Positions 30,947-42,418 of a stretch of DNA of 64,000 nucleotides are shown here, piece after piece. Position numbers and translations under genes: made by a program. Below the pieces are notes generated by a model. That model had not been told where the DNA came from and did no database searches. It worked only from the letters and a program-made list of their open reading frames with translations. Origin of the DNA: Diphasiastrum complanatum (taxonomy: Eukaryota; Streptophyta; Lycopodiopsida; Lycopodiales; Lycopodiaceae). How positions within the stretch are numbered: the first letter of the stretch is position 1; each line of letters opens with the position of its first letter. The DNA lies in assembly GCA_029204225.1 (NCBI GenBank), contig CM055100.1, positions 63,967,067 to 64,031,066 on the forward strand. Direction: 5' to 3'.

Positions 30947-31439
30947 TCCACCTAACTTGTACATATATTTACAGTTAGAAAAGACGGCCATCTAATGCGT
31001 AACAACTATAGTAAATTAAGTAGTTAGATTCTATGCTCCCAATGCAATGAGCACTGACATGCAATCATCAATGTATAGCGTCAACACTCTTATCAGGTTG
31101 GTCAGGCTGTATTCTAGCTAAGTAACTAAGTTGCAAAATAATCTGTAGGCAGTTCAACGATTATTAGTTGAAGTTATTTTTGCGCCAACAGTTTCGCATT
31201 GTTTTAAGTTTTGCTTCAAGCTCTTGTACTCAACTTCTATCAATCAGAGTGCAAGTTTTTTTCCACACTACTACTTCGTTCTATTGCGCATAGCTACTGC
31301 TTTTATTCATCTTGATCTTTTGCTGGTAACTACTGCACTTCCGATCCACACACCATCTGTTATGTCCATGTCATGTATAAGGGAATCGACATCATTCTTG
31401 ACATGGATAGCTAGTCACTCTAGTTGTATGTGGTTATTG
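30947..31439. other. Spacer
   Basis: AT-rich, no recognised coding or repeat structure. Confidence 0.4.
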
Positions 31440-31845
31440 GTTATGCTACGTCATTCCGGACGTGGTCGTATCAAGTAATTAATAATCATATAAGGGCCCA
31501 GACCTATAATTGGACATAGGAGCACATGCATGGTAAATGACTGCTTTAATGCAAGAATAGGAGGTCAGTAGCTCAATATAGGTTGCATGGGGATCCTAGG
31601 GAGAATATTCTCTCTCTCTTGGAGAAATATATCCTATGAAAACTCGCCCATTTCCCTATTGTGAATTTAGTTTCTTGAGCTAGTTTCTCCTCTCTTCTCT
31701 TGTATTATTCACTGTGGCTTGGGGGTGGATTGGTTAGGGTATTGACTAACCTCTCCATATTGGTTGGGTGGTTCATGCTCCACAGGTGTCCTTTTGGTTT
31801 GCATGTGATAGGATTCTTGAAAATCTTCACTTGGCGATCGTTACA
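31440..31845 (+). repeat. Putative 5' LTR of a plus-strand gypsy-type element
   Basis: Sequence ending GATCGTTACA directly precedes a TGATATCAGAGC primer-like site. Contains CT-rich runs and CTTGTATTATTC. The left limit and the existence of a partner LTR are not established. Confidence 0.4.
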
Positions 31846-31846
31846 A

Positions 31847-31858
31847 TGATATCAGAGC
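31847..31858 (+). other. Primer-binding-site-like sequence
   Basis: TGATATCAGAGC, one mismatch from TGGTATCAGAGC; supports an LTR ending at about 31845. Confidence 0.55.
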
Positions 31859-33243
31859 TTGGATTACATCTACCAGGAGGTGGAGCTTGAGGATCTTGGA
31901 TTTTTGCAGTTCTTTTGGTGTATCTCTTTGCTTATTCTTTCAGGTGTTGGAATTCACTTTCAAGCTGGTGGCTTCTCAGATCCTTGGTGTACTTTCAGTC
32001 TAAAGATCATAATTGTGGAATTGCTCCATGAATTTTGATGGAAATCATAGGTTTTTTTATGGATTTAGTGAATTTTTCACCTAGAATTCACAATTTTTGC
32101 TTGGAATTGATCATAGGCATAGTACGTTTTCCAAATTGTAATTGTTGTTTTACAGTCATCAATGATAGGATTTAGTGATTGCATGATGTTTGAATAGTCA
32201 AAGAATTGATTAGATAGTGATTTTGGACCAAAATTGGGGTTTTTGGACCATAAATGGGCTATTGAAACCATGTTTGACAAGAATCAGAACTTTTAGTGCT
32301 TGCATGCAATGGATTTACAAGGAATAGAATCATATTGCTCTTATTTGTGGATTTATCCCACAAATTTTGGTCAAATTTGGTCAAAAAACAATGTTTTTTG
32401 ATGATATTTGGACTAATTTTGTGGTAGATCTCAAAATTCTCAGCCAATAGTTGGTAAGCATATTTTTAGAGATGTAATGAAGCTATTTGAGGGCTTTCAT
32501 GAATTTTGGTTAGGATAAGACACAATTAGAGGGCTCAAAACCTCAAAAAATAGTGTATTTTTGGTGATTTTTGGGCATGAATACCTTAAATGGGGGTCTG
32601 AACATGTTGGTTCTTAATACAAGCTTAAAGATATGATGGATTGCCTCTGATTTGAGCCATCATGCATCCAATTTGGATAATGTGCATTAGACACCATCAT
32701 ATTGAAGTTTTGGTTGTTGAAGGAGGCCAAAAATGCATCTTTTGCATGATCTGAGCTTATGATTCCTTGCTGGACTTGTTAGAAGCTTCTATGCCTCTCT
32801 AATGAACTTTAGTAGAGTGCTTATAACCTCTGATCCAAGGCTTATTGGGCTGGAGTACAATTTTTTATGATACCACCTTCCCAAAGTGCACCCTCCTACT
32901 TGATTTTTGACCATTTACAACTCGCACTTGTGAAGCCTAGGTGGCAGGGTGATGTTGAAAGTGCCTTAGACCACTCTCCCTTTGTACTGTACTTTACATT
33001 GACCAATTTGGTACCCTGTAGAGAAAGTTATGGTCGTCTGAAGTTTGGCAATTTTTGAACTAAAATTTGCAAAATTTTGGAAATGTTTTGATGCTTGTAA
33101 TTTAGTGTAGTGCTTGTCTGTTGATGGAAATGTATGGATAGACCTGTGTGCATGCTTGGATGCATGTTGCATGCGTAATCAGTGATTTGATTAGTAGATT
33201 TATTGCATGCAGTTTATTCTAGGTCTGCCTACAGATTATCAGA
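31859..33243 (+). other. Non-coding leader / deleted gag region
   Basis: About 1.4 kb of AT-rich DNA without motifs between the primer site and the RT remnant. Typical of a leader whose gag-PR region has been lost or eroded. Confidence 0.4.
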
Positions 33244-33289
33244 ATGAGTGTCAGCACAATGTGCTTCAAGCTTTCGATGATGTCGTACG

Positions 33290-34335
33290 AGTTGCGAAAG
33301 CGTATGAAGAATAAGATACTGTCTGAATTTAAAGATGTATTTCCAGTAGAATTACCTCATGGAATACCACCGTCCAGATCGGTAAACCATAGGATAAAGT
33401 TAATTCCAGGTAGTCACCCTATCTCTAGACAACCTTACAGGTTCTCTCAGAAAGAAGAGATAGAGATTACTAAGCAAATTGAAAATTACCTAAAGATGGG
33501 TCATATTCAGCCAAGTAAGTCTCCTTGGAATGCTCCTGCTCTTCTTAAATTGAAGAAAGATGGAGGCTTCAGGTTGTGTGTGGCCATCCATCTGGGATGA
33601 GTTCATTTGCTGTTGTAATGGAAATTTTGATTCGCTGTATGAAGCTTATTCTTTATTTGCTAAGCCAATTTTGGATTTATCTAAAATGCATCTAAGTAAT
33701 TGTGAATTGTCAAAGATTTTTAACTCTAGACTTAAATCAGGAGCAAATTGAGAAGAATAAGACTCTGTCTGAATTTAAAGATGTATTTCCAGTAGAATTA
33801 CCTCATGGAATACCGCCGTCCAAATTGGTAGACCATAAGATAGAGTTAATTCCAGGTAGTCACCCTATCTCTAGACAACCTTATAGGTTCTCTTAGAAAG
33901 AAGAGATAGAGATTACTAAGCAAATTGAAAATTATCTAAAAATGGGTCATATTCAGCCAAGTAAGTCGCCTTGGGTTGCTCCTGTTCTTCTTAAATCGAA
34001 GAAAGATGGAGGCTTCAGGTTGTGTGTGGACTACAAGAGGTTGAATAAGGTAACTTTTAAAAACAAATATCCTTTGCCTCGTATGAATGATATGGTATAT
34101 CGACTAGGTGGAGCTAAATACTTCACAAAGATAGATCTTAGAACCGGATATCATCAAATTACGATTCATCCGGATGACGTGCAAAAGACTGGTTTTCGGA
34201 CGAGATTTGGTCATTATGAATTTTTCGTGCTTCCTTTTGGGTTGACGAATGCACCAGTTACATTCCAACAGATGATGAACGATATTTTTTGTCCATATCT
34301 AGGAAAGTTTGTGGTTGTATTTGAAGAGTGTGATA
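33290..34335 (+). pseudogene. Ty3/gypsy reverse transcriptase fragment with internal duplication
   Basis: Typical Ty3/gypsy RT start: [65 protein letters not shown] (about 34005), [50 protein letters not shown] and [10 protein letters not shown]. It stops at FVVVF, exactly before the catalytic YxDD, where an LTR of another element begins (34337). The first 275 bp occur twice (33309-33583 and 33755-34029). The second copy has TAG at 33894-33896. The remaining pol, RNase H and integrase are absent. Confidence 0.85.
33309..34029 (+). repeat. 275-bp direct duplication inside gypsy RT
   Basis: 33309-33583 and 33755-34029 differ at about 17 of 275 positions, so they are about 94% identical. The 171-bp spacer is unrelated to RT. 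Copy 1 breaks off at LCV, copy 2 continues through the palm. Confidence 0.85.
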
Positions 34336-34336
34336 T

Positions 34337-34348
34337 GCTCTCATACCA
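34337..34348 (-). other. Primer-binding-site-like sequence
   Basis: GCTCTCATACCA, in reverse TGGTATGAGAGC, one mismatch from TGGTATCAGAGC, followed by an LTR beginning TG at 34350. Confidence 0.55.
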
Positions 34349-34349
34349 C

Positions 34350-34977
34350 TGAAGAGATTCGGAGCAGTCACGAAGGCGAAGTCAGGAACTGCTGATCTAC
34401 ATTTATAAAATTAATGCAGCATTCAACATAGTTTCAACCAAGGTGCGGAATTCAAAATGACAAGAAAACTCAGACATACGAATAATAGCAGACGCATTTG
34501 CATTCAAGATCAGACACAACAAGAAAAATCAGCTAGATTGATCTTCCTATGATTTCTTCAAGCACTTCATGCAAATTCACGCAGTGTGTTGGCGTGGGAG
34601 AAAACGCGGTTCTCTCACGAGTAATCGTCTCGCTTTACTAGCGAATAGATGGATCTACAGATCCTAGACAGAATTGTCTTCGCACGCAGGCAGATATGTA
34701 TTCTGTGATTTCGTCTTGATTGCTTGCTAGCATCAGACGATCACACTGTATGTGTATTCTATGCTGATCTATATATCAAGTATCATCCAGTAAGTACAGT
34801 CGCTCTATGTAAATCTAAGATTAGAGTGATTAAGCATCTACAACTAATTAGGAAATTACAAGAGTGGCAGATTAGCCACGACCTAGGGAGTATCTACTGA
34901 CGATATGCCATCAGATCAGATTTATGTACTTCTGGGTACTTGCATGATCTTTGCTAGTACTCTTTGGAGCGTGGGGG
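34350..34977 (-). repeat. LTR of a minus-strand copia-type element
   Basis: Starts TGAAGAGATTCGG beside the primer-like site. It shares CACTGAAGAG-type blocks with the LTR-like regions at 37912 and 40985. Its insertion or fusion truncates the gypsy RT. Right limit uncertain. Confidence 0.45.
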
Positions 34978-35410
34978 CAAACACATGACTCAACATAGAG
35001 ACTGGTTTGATTTCTTTGAAGAAATAAATCGTGGACATTGAGGATAACACAACACATCAGGTCAAAGGCAAGGGAACAATACTTGTGAAACTTCCTTTAG
35101 GGAAAATAAAGATCATAACGAATGTCTTATTTGTACCAGGGTTGGCCAAGAACCTGCTTTCGGTCGGGGCCATTACTAAACAAGACATGACAATAGTGTT
35201 TGATGAATCATCATGAGTCTATTTGTTTATGAGCATGATGATAGGTATTAGGATCATTGCAAAAAGATTAGAAGGTGGTCTTTATAGGTTACATGCTACT
35301 ATCCCGACTCAAAAAGCCTATTGGATCCCTGATGTATGCAATGATCTCGACCAGGCAAGATTTTGCATACGCCATTAGTTCCTTGAGTCAGTACATGACC
35401 AATCCTGGCA
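34978..35410 (+). pseudogene. Copia F: protease region fused to RNase H-proximal fragment
   Basis: HMTQHRDWFDFF and DNTTHQVKGKGT (34985-35070), then VLFVPGLAKNLLSVGAIT (about 35125-35180), represent the copia protease/integrase border. At about 35310 it passes into KPIGSLMYAMISTRQDFAYA and SSLSQYMTNPGMM, which belongs to the end of RT/RNase H. The whole integrase and RT are therefore deleted. One frameshift near 35030. Confidence 0.65.
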
Positions 35411-35999
35411 TGATGCTGTGTTTTGCTCGTTGTAGACTTTCATGCACAGCTCTTTCGTTTCTAGTATTTTTTTTTTCTATTTTACTCTCTCTATCTCTCT
35501 GTAGTATAGAATATCTGTCTGTTATTGTTTTGATCCATAAAGGATGGTTTATATCTCCACTGCGTGGAGTTTACAAGATAGCTAAACAGAGAATTACAAG
35601 ATTAGTTAACGCTAATCAACTAATCAATTACTCTCCGTCGTTGCTACACGTTTCAGTTGGGCGTGAAGTCTAAGACTCCAAGCCCATGGAGTTGCTCGTT
35701 TCTTTCGTGTCTTCTCGTTTTGCGTCGCTTTGCGGTCCTGGAGGCATGTTCACGATTCGCGAATGATTCACGAATCGTTCGTCTTTCGTTTGTCCTAGAA
35801 GCACGCTGACTTTCGCGAATTGTTTCGCGAATCGTTCGTCCTTCGAGTCAAGGCTCGTTGACTTTCATGTTGCGGCAAAGTTGCAGGAGTTCACCTTTTC
35901 TGACATATTCCTTGCCATCCTTTAGATGAGAATTTTTTTTATAGTGACCTTTACACACAGTTTAGTGACCGGTCAATTATGGCTTTCGACTGTTTTATC
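35411..35999. other. LTR-like spacer with TCGCGAAT palindromes
   Basis: Non-coding. At 35749-35835 repeats of GATTCGCGAAT and TCGCGAATCGTTCGTC occur, superficially like the palindromes at hAT-2 ends. No gene seen. Confidence 0.4.
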
Positions 36000-36125
36000 G
36001 GTACAAAGGTCAGTAGAAAGACCAATCCCCACTACAACTCAAAAAGCATGGCAAATCTGCAAACTTTGTTGCTGTTCGAAAATGATAAAATGTTGCCCTA
36101 ATATTTTATGTGAAATAAGTAATTA
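36000..36125 (-). repeat. Dispersed repeat, copy 2 (inverted relative to 21640-22030)
   Basis: Contains in reverse GGGGATTGGTCTTTCTAC-GACCTTTGTACCG and AACATTTTATCATTTTCGAA-AGCAACAAAGTTTGCA, with about 250 bp missing between the blocks compared with copy 1. Confidence 0.65.
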
Positions 36126-36170
36126 ATATTACAAGTGTTCTCAAGACATACAAATAAGATATACACGATA

Positions 36171-36696
36171 ATGCAGTATCATAAGACGATGATCGACGCT
36201 CAGCAACTCCAGCAGCTGCTTTCACGGGTTCAACGGCTTGAGTCCTGCATAGCAGATGTTTAGAAAGAGGTCACTGAGGCTAAAGACAAAATACTAACAC
36301 GAACAGTCTAGGAAAGCGAAGAACAGCAACACAAGGAGGTTTCATGGGCAGACGCCCTTAAATGTCCATGCCAATCTAGTGCTCCAGTATCTTTCATCTC
36401 CGCTGCATTCACCGAGAGTTGGTTGTGAGAGCAATAAAATCATTAGTGTTCGTGTAAGAGGCATTCTTGGCTCCCAGGATGCTCTCGGAGAAGCCAAAAG
36501 TTTTTTTTGTGAGAGCAATAAAATCATTAGTGTTCGTGTAAGAGGCATTCTTGGCTCCCAGGATGCTCTCGGAGAAGCCAAAAGTTTTTGGGCGAAAACC
36601 TTCAGCACCATGGCAAGGGTTTGGAGCGCACCAAAAAGGATGTTAATACTCTCGTCTTATGCTTCTCTTCAATGGAGTCTAGGACATGCAATGTAA
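36171..36696 (+). pseudogene. LINE ORF1-like coiled-coil relic
   Basis: Plus-strand frame from ATG 36171: MIDAQQLQQLLSRVQRLESC, then IADV-stop, KEVTEAKDKILTRTV-stop, ESEEQQHKEVSWADALK. Stops are TAG at 36261-36263 and 36309-36311. A heptad-like coiled coil followed by SWAD is usual for LINE ORF1 (RNA chaperone). A frame change near 36420 leads into KIISVRVRGILGSQDALGEA, duplicated in an 84-bp tandem, then FWAKTFSTMARVWS. The coiled coil and SWAD are seen directly; the LINE assignment is inference. It might belong with the LINE relics at 17-20 kb. Confidence 0.45.
36425..36590 (+). repeat. 84-bp tandem duplication
   Basis: 36425-36508 and 36509-36590 are virtually identical, each encoding ESNKIISVRVRGILGSQDAL plus GEAKSF. 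Period 84 keeps reading frame. Confidence 0.95.
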
Positions 36697-36772
36697 ATGT
36701 TTTTGGTTGATTGTTGTCCCATCAGCATTTGTGAACTGATGGGACAACAATCAACAAAAAACATTTACATTG
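36689..36772. repeat. Near-perfect hairpin, 37-bp arms, 10-bp loop
   Basis: Left arm 36689-36725 (CAATGTAAATGTTTTTGGTT and on), right arm 36736-36772, with one mismatch in 37 pairs and loop CATTTGTGAA. No homology seen outside the arms. Could be a minimal fold-back transposon or a small-RNA precursor. Confidence 0.92.
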
Positions 36773-37257
36773 ACCTTTGCTTCTTGTAACATTCTCTCTT
36801 TTGTTGAAAATTAATATCATTGAGGATCTGGCCAGTGCTAAGCTACTGCTATATGTTCTGATTTTGTACATCTTTTAGGTTATGTTTGCATTGTGTATTG
36901 AGGCACTTGAGCGACGTTTGAACAATGACTGTTTACCTTAAAAATGGCAGTTTCTACAACATGTATAGCGATGGACCACATGGTTGATTATGTCAATTTT
37001 TTGATAGGATTTCTGCTTGTTTTTCCACCGTGCAATGTATGCTTTTCTTGCAGTTCATACTACGATTTGTTCCAAACCATAAACACGAAATGTGTCATTG
37101 AAAAGTCCATAGTTGTTTTCCATTTTGTAAATTAAGTACTATACAATTTATGATGCTCTTGACAAAGCCTCAAGTCTCTTCTCGTACGAATGGAGATGGA
37201 CAAAAGTTGTAATGTCTTGGATGGTACGATTGGAAAAAAACCAAGATAAAAAATAAA
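36773..37257. other. Spacer
   Basis: AT-rich, no recognised feature. Confidence 0.4.
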
Positions 37258-37881
37258 CATGATATTAGATCCAGAACCCGAGGGTGCAACCATAAGGACT
37301 ATTGATACAAATGATAGACAAGGTGGGGTGACCGTAAAAACTGCAACAATCTCTACGGAGACCACAACAATAGAAATGCCATAGAGGTACTATTTCCACC
37401 CAGATGTGATGAAGTTGAAAGATAAGCCACCTCCACCTACAAAACCCATTGTGAGTTTAGAGAAGTACACAACAAGGAGAGTACATATGCAAAATTAGAT
37501 GCATCGAAAAGAAATAGTTGAGATAGAGAACAGAAGATTGAGGGAAGTCCTGGATAGATTGCAAAATGTTGGACTTGACTTAGGGGGGGGAAAGAGGAAA
37601 AAATGAGTGCTACCAAGACATGCTACACCTTGAAAGGCAAGCAGCTAACACACTAAAAAGATGAAGTGTGAAAACTTAGAAAGAAGTTGGAGAAGGCAGA
37701 AAGAATAAATTCAGAAAATCATAGGGCTAAGTTTCTAATTTTGCCAACAAACACAAAAGGCTCTTTCATTAATGACTCTCAAAGCTTTTTGGGGTTTCAA
37801 ACAAAGATCTTGTACATACCCTCGTTGCAACCACCTATGTTTGATGTAATGTATCGAAAAAGGGCCTTTAGTTCTCGGTAG
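37258..37881 (+). pseudogene. Unidentified relic with coiled-coil character
   Basis: Plus-strand frame MILDPEPEGATIRTIDTNDR and following, TAG after TTTIEMP, then RYYFHPDVMKLKDKPPPPTK, TAG after RRVHMQN, then HRKEIVEIENRRLREVLDRL. A frameshift follows into KAERINSENHRAKFLILPTN and GSFINDSQSFLGFQTK, ending at the stop 37879-37881. Charged heptads around 37500-37700 suggest a coiled coil. No family recognised. Persistent open stretches between isolated stops suggest a formerly real protein, cellular or transposon-borne. Confidence 0.35.
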
Positions 37882-37911
37882 ACGAATCCTTTGTTGGGGC
37901 GGCCTATTATT

Positions 37912-38785
37912 TGATGGGGAGAAGGATGGAGTGCGGAACAGCTCCCCGGATATGGGCTGCTACTAACTATCAGCAAGAACTATCTCAATCAGGGAAGAGA
38001 TTGTAAATGCCAAACACACAGCTCATGCGTTCAGGACCGTTAAAATAATTGCGTGCCCAGATAAATTGTGAGCACAACCACTGAAGAGGATTGACAGTGT
38101 GCGAAATTACTCTTAATCAATTTGAATGTGAAGTTCAATATAGAATTCGAAGTGATAGTGCAAAGACAACCGTCGTCTGATCAAATTTTGAGGAGTCGGA
38201 GATGTCCGTGATTTGAAGACCACAAGTAATTAGAAGACTACAATCAATCACAACACACATATATCCATGTTAGACACAAATAGTAAAAGGTGTTGCTTCT
38301 ATATTACACTGAATGCTTGTCACAAGAGCATTTGTTCAGTATGGAGCAAGATCAACAAATGGTTACAGCCTGAATAGCAGCGTAACTTAGATGTTGAAAC
38401 TTCCGCTCTATTGAACCTGATGAATGTGAGCTGGAGATGTATTTATACACAACATCCTTTTCATTACAAGAGTTGTTTAACTAATCTATAATTACAAGAC
38501 TAGTTTAGTTTAACTATGTACTTGGTCGTGAATGTACTTTATAGATATTTGATGTACAACGACATATGTACAATGTGTATATCAGTCAGATGACTCGAAG
38601 GCATTAAAGTAGTTGAAATTGTCGCATTCTTCGCATACTTCGGTCATTTATTTCAACGACTTCACAGACTTCGGTCGCATACTTTGCATATTTTAGAAGT
38701 AGTTGGATCTGTCGCTCGTCGAAGTAAACGGACTTCTCGGACACTTCACATACTTCACATATTTCGGAATTAGTTGGATCTTGGA
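37912..38785. repeat. LTR-like sequence related to the copia B LTR
   Basis: Starts TGATGGGGAGAAGGA, like the TGATGGGGCAAGGA at 50166. It shares GAACAGCTC, CGTCTGATCAAA and AGCAGCGTAACT-type blocks with 40985-41500. Ends in GAAGATGGCCAAA next to a copia fragment. Interpreted as a truncated or solo LTR. Confidence 0.5.
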
Positions 38786-38787
38786 AG

Positions 38788-39395
38788 ATGGCCAAAAGAG
38801 TTTTTAGATACATTTCATCTACCAAGAATTTTGGCATATTCTATAGAGGGAGTAATCTTGGCTTAAGAGCCTATAGTCAGAATTTGCAGGTGAAAAAGTG
38901 GATAGGAAATCAACAAGTGCTTTTGCTACCTTTCTATGTGATGGAGTATTATCATGGCTTTCCAAAAAGCAAGATACAATCTCCTTATCTTCCATAGAAT
39001 CCGAGTACAAGGCCTTGACATCAACATGCAAGGAGGTCTTGTGGCTCAAAAGGCTATTGGTGGAGCTTCATGTCATGGAGGAGGAGATCCCAATAATATA
39101 TTGTGACAACCAATCAGCCCAGTCGCTTGTTACTAATCCTACATTCCATGCAAGGAGCAAGCACACCAAGATTGCTCATCATTTCATGAGGGAGAAAGTG
39201 CAAGACAAGGAGATCAAGCTCCAACATGTGCCATCATCAAGTTGCTTGGCTGATTTGTTTACTAAATCTTTACCTAAAGATTCATTTGTCAAGCTTAGAT
39301 TTTTAATTGGATTGATTGATAGAAGCATCATTGTTTCCAAGGCTAGATTTGAGGAGTGTGAAAAATTGCCAATATTGGCAAATCTGGCCATGTAG
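38788..39395 (+). pseudogene. Copia RNase H fragment of the copia C family
   Basis: VFRYISSTKNFGIFYRGSN, a frame change near 38890, then an open stretch DRKSTSAFATFLCDGVLSWL, SKKQDTISLSSIESEYKALT, YCDNQSAQSLVTNPTFHAR and HFMREKVQDKEIKL to a stop at 39393-39395. Corresponds to the C-terminal RNase H of copia C (62114-62668), with the same DRRSISAFATFL and SKKQDSISLSST blocks. RT and everything upstream are missing; an LTR-like piece abuts its left edge. Confidence 0.8.
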
Positions 39396-40984
39396 AATAT
39401 TGTACATTTTTGTCTATAATTTGATTCTACACTTGTATGGCCAAAGTGCCACATGGCAATCTACACCTAATGTAGGTTAGCTCGTATTGTGGGGCTATTT
39501 CCTACCCTAGCCTCAACCCAAGATCCAAGCACACAAGCATCAAGGAGATGAGGTTAGATGTCACGCGAGTTTCGATCCCATGAGAGCGATAGCATAGATC
39601 AAAATCCAACATGCATTAACACTAAGAATTAACCCTACATCGATTAACACCACAATCCGCAATGATAGAAACTTACCCTTCTCTCTCTCCCTTTCTCTCT
39701 CAAAAAACATAAGAATAAGCACGTTCAATAACATTCACATCCAATTACTAGCAACCACAAAGGAAACATGAGAGATGGAGGAAAAGAGATAGAGAGCAAG
39801 GACATTCCACATCCATTCCATAAGAGGACCAACCTGCTTGTATTGAAATGAAAATGAAACATGTTTTACAAACTCGAGTTTGCTCCTAATTATGGTAGCC
39901 AATTCTAACCTAAGTTCCAAAAAATATTGGGAACTCAATTCAAAAATTGGAGGGAACCAATTTGAATTTGAAAACTAAACCAGTTTTGGTGGGAGCCCCA
40001 ACTTTATTCACTAATTTGACATTTAGGCCCTACGACATTAAAAGTCCCGCAAAAAGGCCTAAAGTCCTTTTATTAACTTGTAACTATTCAAATAACTATG
40101 TGATCATCGGGTTGGACTTACACACGTAGGGTGCCAAATCCCTCTCACTTACTAACTAGGGTTAGGGTTGCCTTGATATCTGCAAACCCTCCAAAAAGCT
40201 CGAGTCAAGAGGAGTGGTCCATTTGGTAGAGATCCCTACTTTATAGGATCTAGACCCTGATTTGTGATGAGATTTTGACCAACCATGCACCTACCCAACA
40301 TGACTCTTGGAAATAGACTAGGGTTTCATTTTAGGGCAAAAAGAGTGAGTGAACTTCCTTATTACATGCTGGAAATTCACCTAACACAACAAAGGAAGTG
40401 TTTGCTATGTTTTCCAAGCTCCCATGGTGAGAAGATCGATTATTTTTGAGCTCATTGGCCATCTCGAGTTTCTACTCTCTATGTACATTGATTTTGAGAA
40501 CCAAATGAAACCATCACTTTGTGGACTTCAAACACTATTCTAAATCCGGACAATAAGCTGCTCTTCATAGGTGTGGACTCGGATTTTGTCTATGATTCAT
40601 GCTTATTTTTTGTCAAATTGCCAATCTAGAATCAATTTCTAATGACTAGTTTTTTGATAGATTGTTAAACAAGTACATAATCACTCTCTTGTGGATCTTC
40701 TAAGATCCACTTATGGTCTAAAAAGTGCTGTACTTTCACAATAATAAGAGAATACAATGATTTTTTCCTGAAGCAGGTACTGTTATTTATAGCTTCTAAA
40801 ATTTCATTTGGCCAATTGCCCTAAACTTTTCCTAAACGGTAATTTCTTGGTACTTCATCAAATAACCTTAAAATTCTAGTCTAGCTGCAACGTATGAAAT
40901 CTAGCCAATTAGAATGGGTCCAAATCCGAACTCATCCACTTATCTACTTGCCAAAAATAGTACAAACACTATTTAGGCCTTTAT
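39396..40984. other. Spacer, possibly LTR-derived
   Basis: About 1.6 kb without coding motifs. CT-rich at 39678-39700. May contain the 3' LTR of the fragment at 38788-39395, but no partner copy is visible. Confidence 0.35.
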
Positions 40985-42406
40985 TGAACGTGAGCGGAAA
41001 AGAGAGCAGGAATGTTTGCAGAACAGCTCTCTCGCTATAATGGGCTGCTAGATGCAGAAACAGTCTAATAGATTGTTAATGCTAGGTGTAGTCACAACTG
41101 AAATGTTTTGCTGTACAACAGGATCTTATAAATTAGTTCATACTCACAAAGAAAAAAACAAAAATGAGTACAGTCCACTGAAGAGATTAGAATTGGTTTG
41201 TGTGTGGTATTACTGAAAATGGATTTAATCAAAAGTTTCGTTGTGAAATAGATTGAAAGAGCAGTAAGACAGCACAAGTTCCTCAGGCGTCAAAGACAGC
41301 CATCGTCTGATCAAAATTAGAGGAGTCATAGACGTCCGTGTTCTGATCAGAGTGAGTGAACAGGTGTTATCAAATAGCAACGAAGTGCATTCAAATCACA
41401 ACAAGCATTCATCTACGTTATACACAGATAGCAAGACATGAAGCACAACAAAATAGCAGTTACAACCAGAATAACGGCGTAACTGGGAGGCTCAAAATCA
41501 TTCGCCTCATGGACGAAGCATCATGTAGAGTGTGTCTGGATGATCTATTTATAGAATTCATCCATGTATTAATTATAGTAAATATTTGTCACCTAAGTAA
41601 GCCGTTGTACTTGGAAGTACTTGGCTTGTGTGACAACCCGTAGGGAATGTTGACGCGGACGAGGACACTGCAAATTCTCTCACTTCGCATTTTACGTGAA
41701 GTGGCTTTCTCCCACTGCGTAGATTCTAGAAAGTGCCTGGAACGTTCCTCGTTCAAAATAGACAATTGTCGAGTTTTTTTTCTCTCTTCAAGACTTTGCG
41801 AAAAAGCCTACAATGCTCTTAAAAAGCCAACACTGTCCTTACAAAAAGTGACGCTACTCTTAAAAAGACGACAATGTCTTTAAAACAATTTAACTTCTTC
41901 AAAATAGTTGAAATGAAAAAATTGAAGGCAAAAGGCCGACACTGTCGCAAAAAGCCGACACTGCTGAAAATACTTGAAGTGTTGAACTATGCTGAAGTGT
42001 CGCATTTTGGGAAAAGCCGACACTGTCATATTTTGGAAAAAGCCGACACTGTTAAAAACATAGTTCACTTCTGCAGACTGTAGCAACACTTAGAGTATTT
42101 CTGTAGACTGTCGCGACACTTAGTGTAATTTTGCAGACTGTCGAAAAAGTAATGTATTTCTGTAGACTTGTTCTAAATGCTAGTTTTTGGAAGTCCTTGA
42201 AGATGGCCAAATCTTCAATGACTTCAAATTGTTGAACTTAACATCTGAACTCGTCTAAGTTGTGATTCTTGTAGGTATCAGATGAGTAGACGTAGAATCA
42301 AAGTTGGTTTCACCTGACCCTAGATCAACGATCAATAGACGTGCAAGAAAAATCTTGAAATAGAAATACTCATTCACCAAGGAGACAAATGTGGTCATTT
42401 CCAACA
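40985..42406 (-). repeat. Copia B 3' LTR
   Basis: On the minus strand it begins TGTTGGAAATGACC directly after the polypurine tract (42407-42418, CTTAAGGGGGAC). It contains many AAAAGCCGACACTGT and GCAGACTGT-type short repeats (41800-42150). Left limit estimated from similarity to 37912-38700. Confidence 0.65.
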
Positions 42407-42418
42407 GTCCCCCTTAAG
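42407..42418 (-). other. Copia B polypurine tract
   Basis: CTTAAGGGGGAC on the minus strand, adjoining the TGTTGG start of the 3' LTR. Confidence 0.75.

Noticed and set aside
31224-31478. 84-codon plus-strand frame
   Set aside because: Hydrophobic, no motif and no context; treated as chance.
35749-35835. Relation of TCGCGAAT palindromes to hAT-2 ends
   Set aside because: Only short shared words; no CATAG terminus or duplication nearby.
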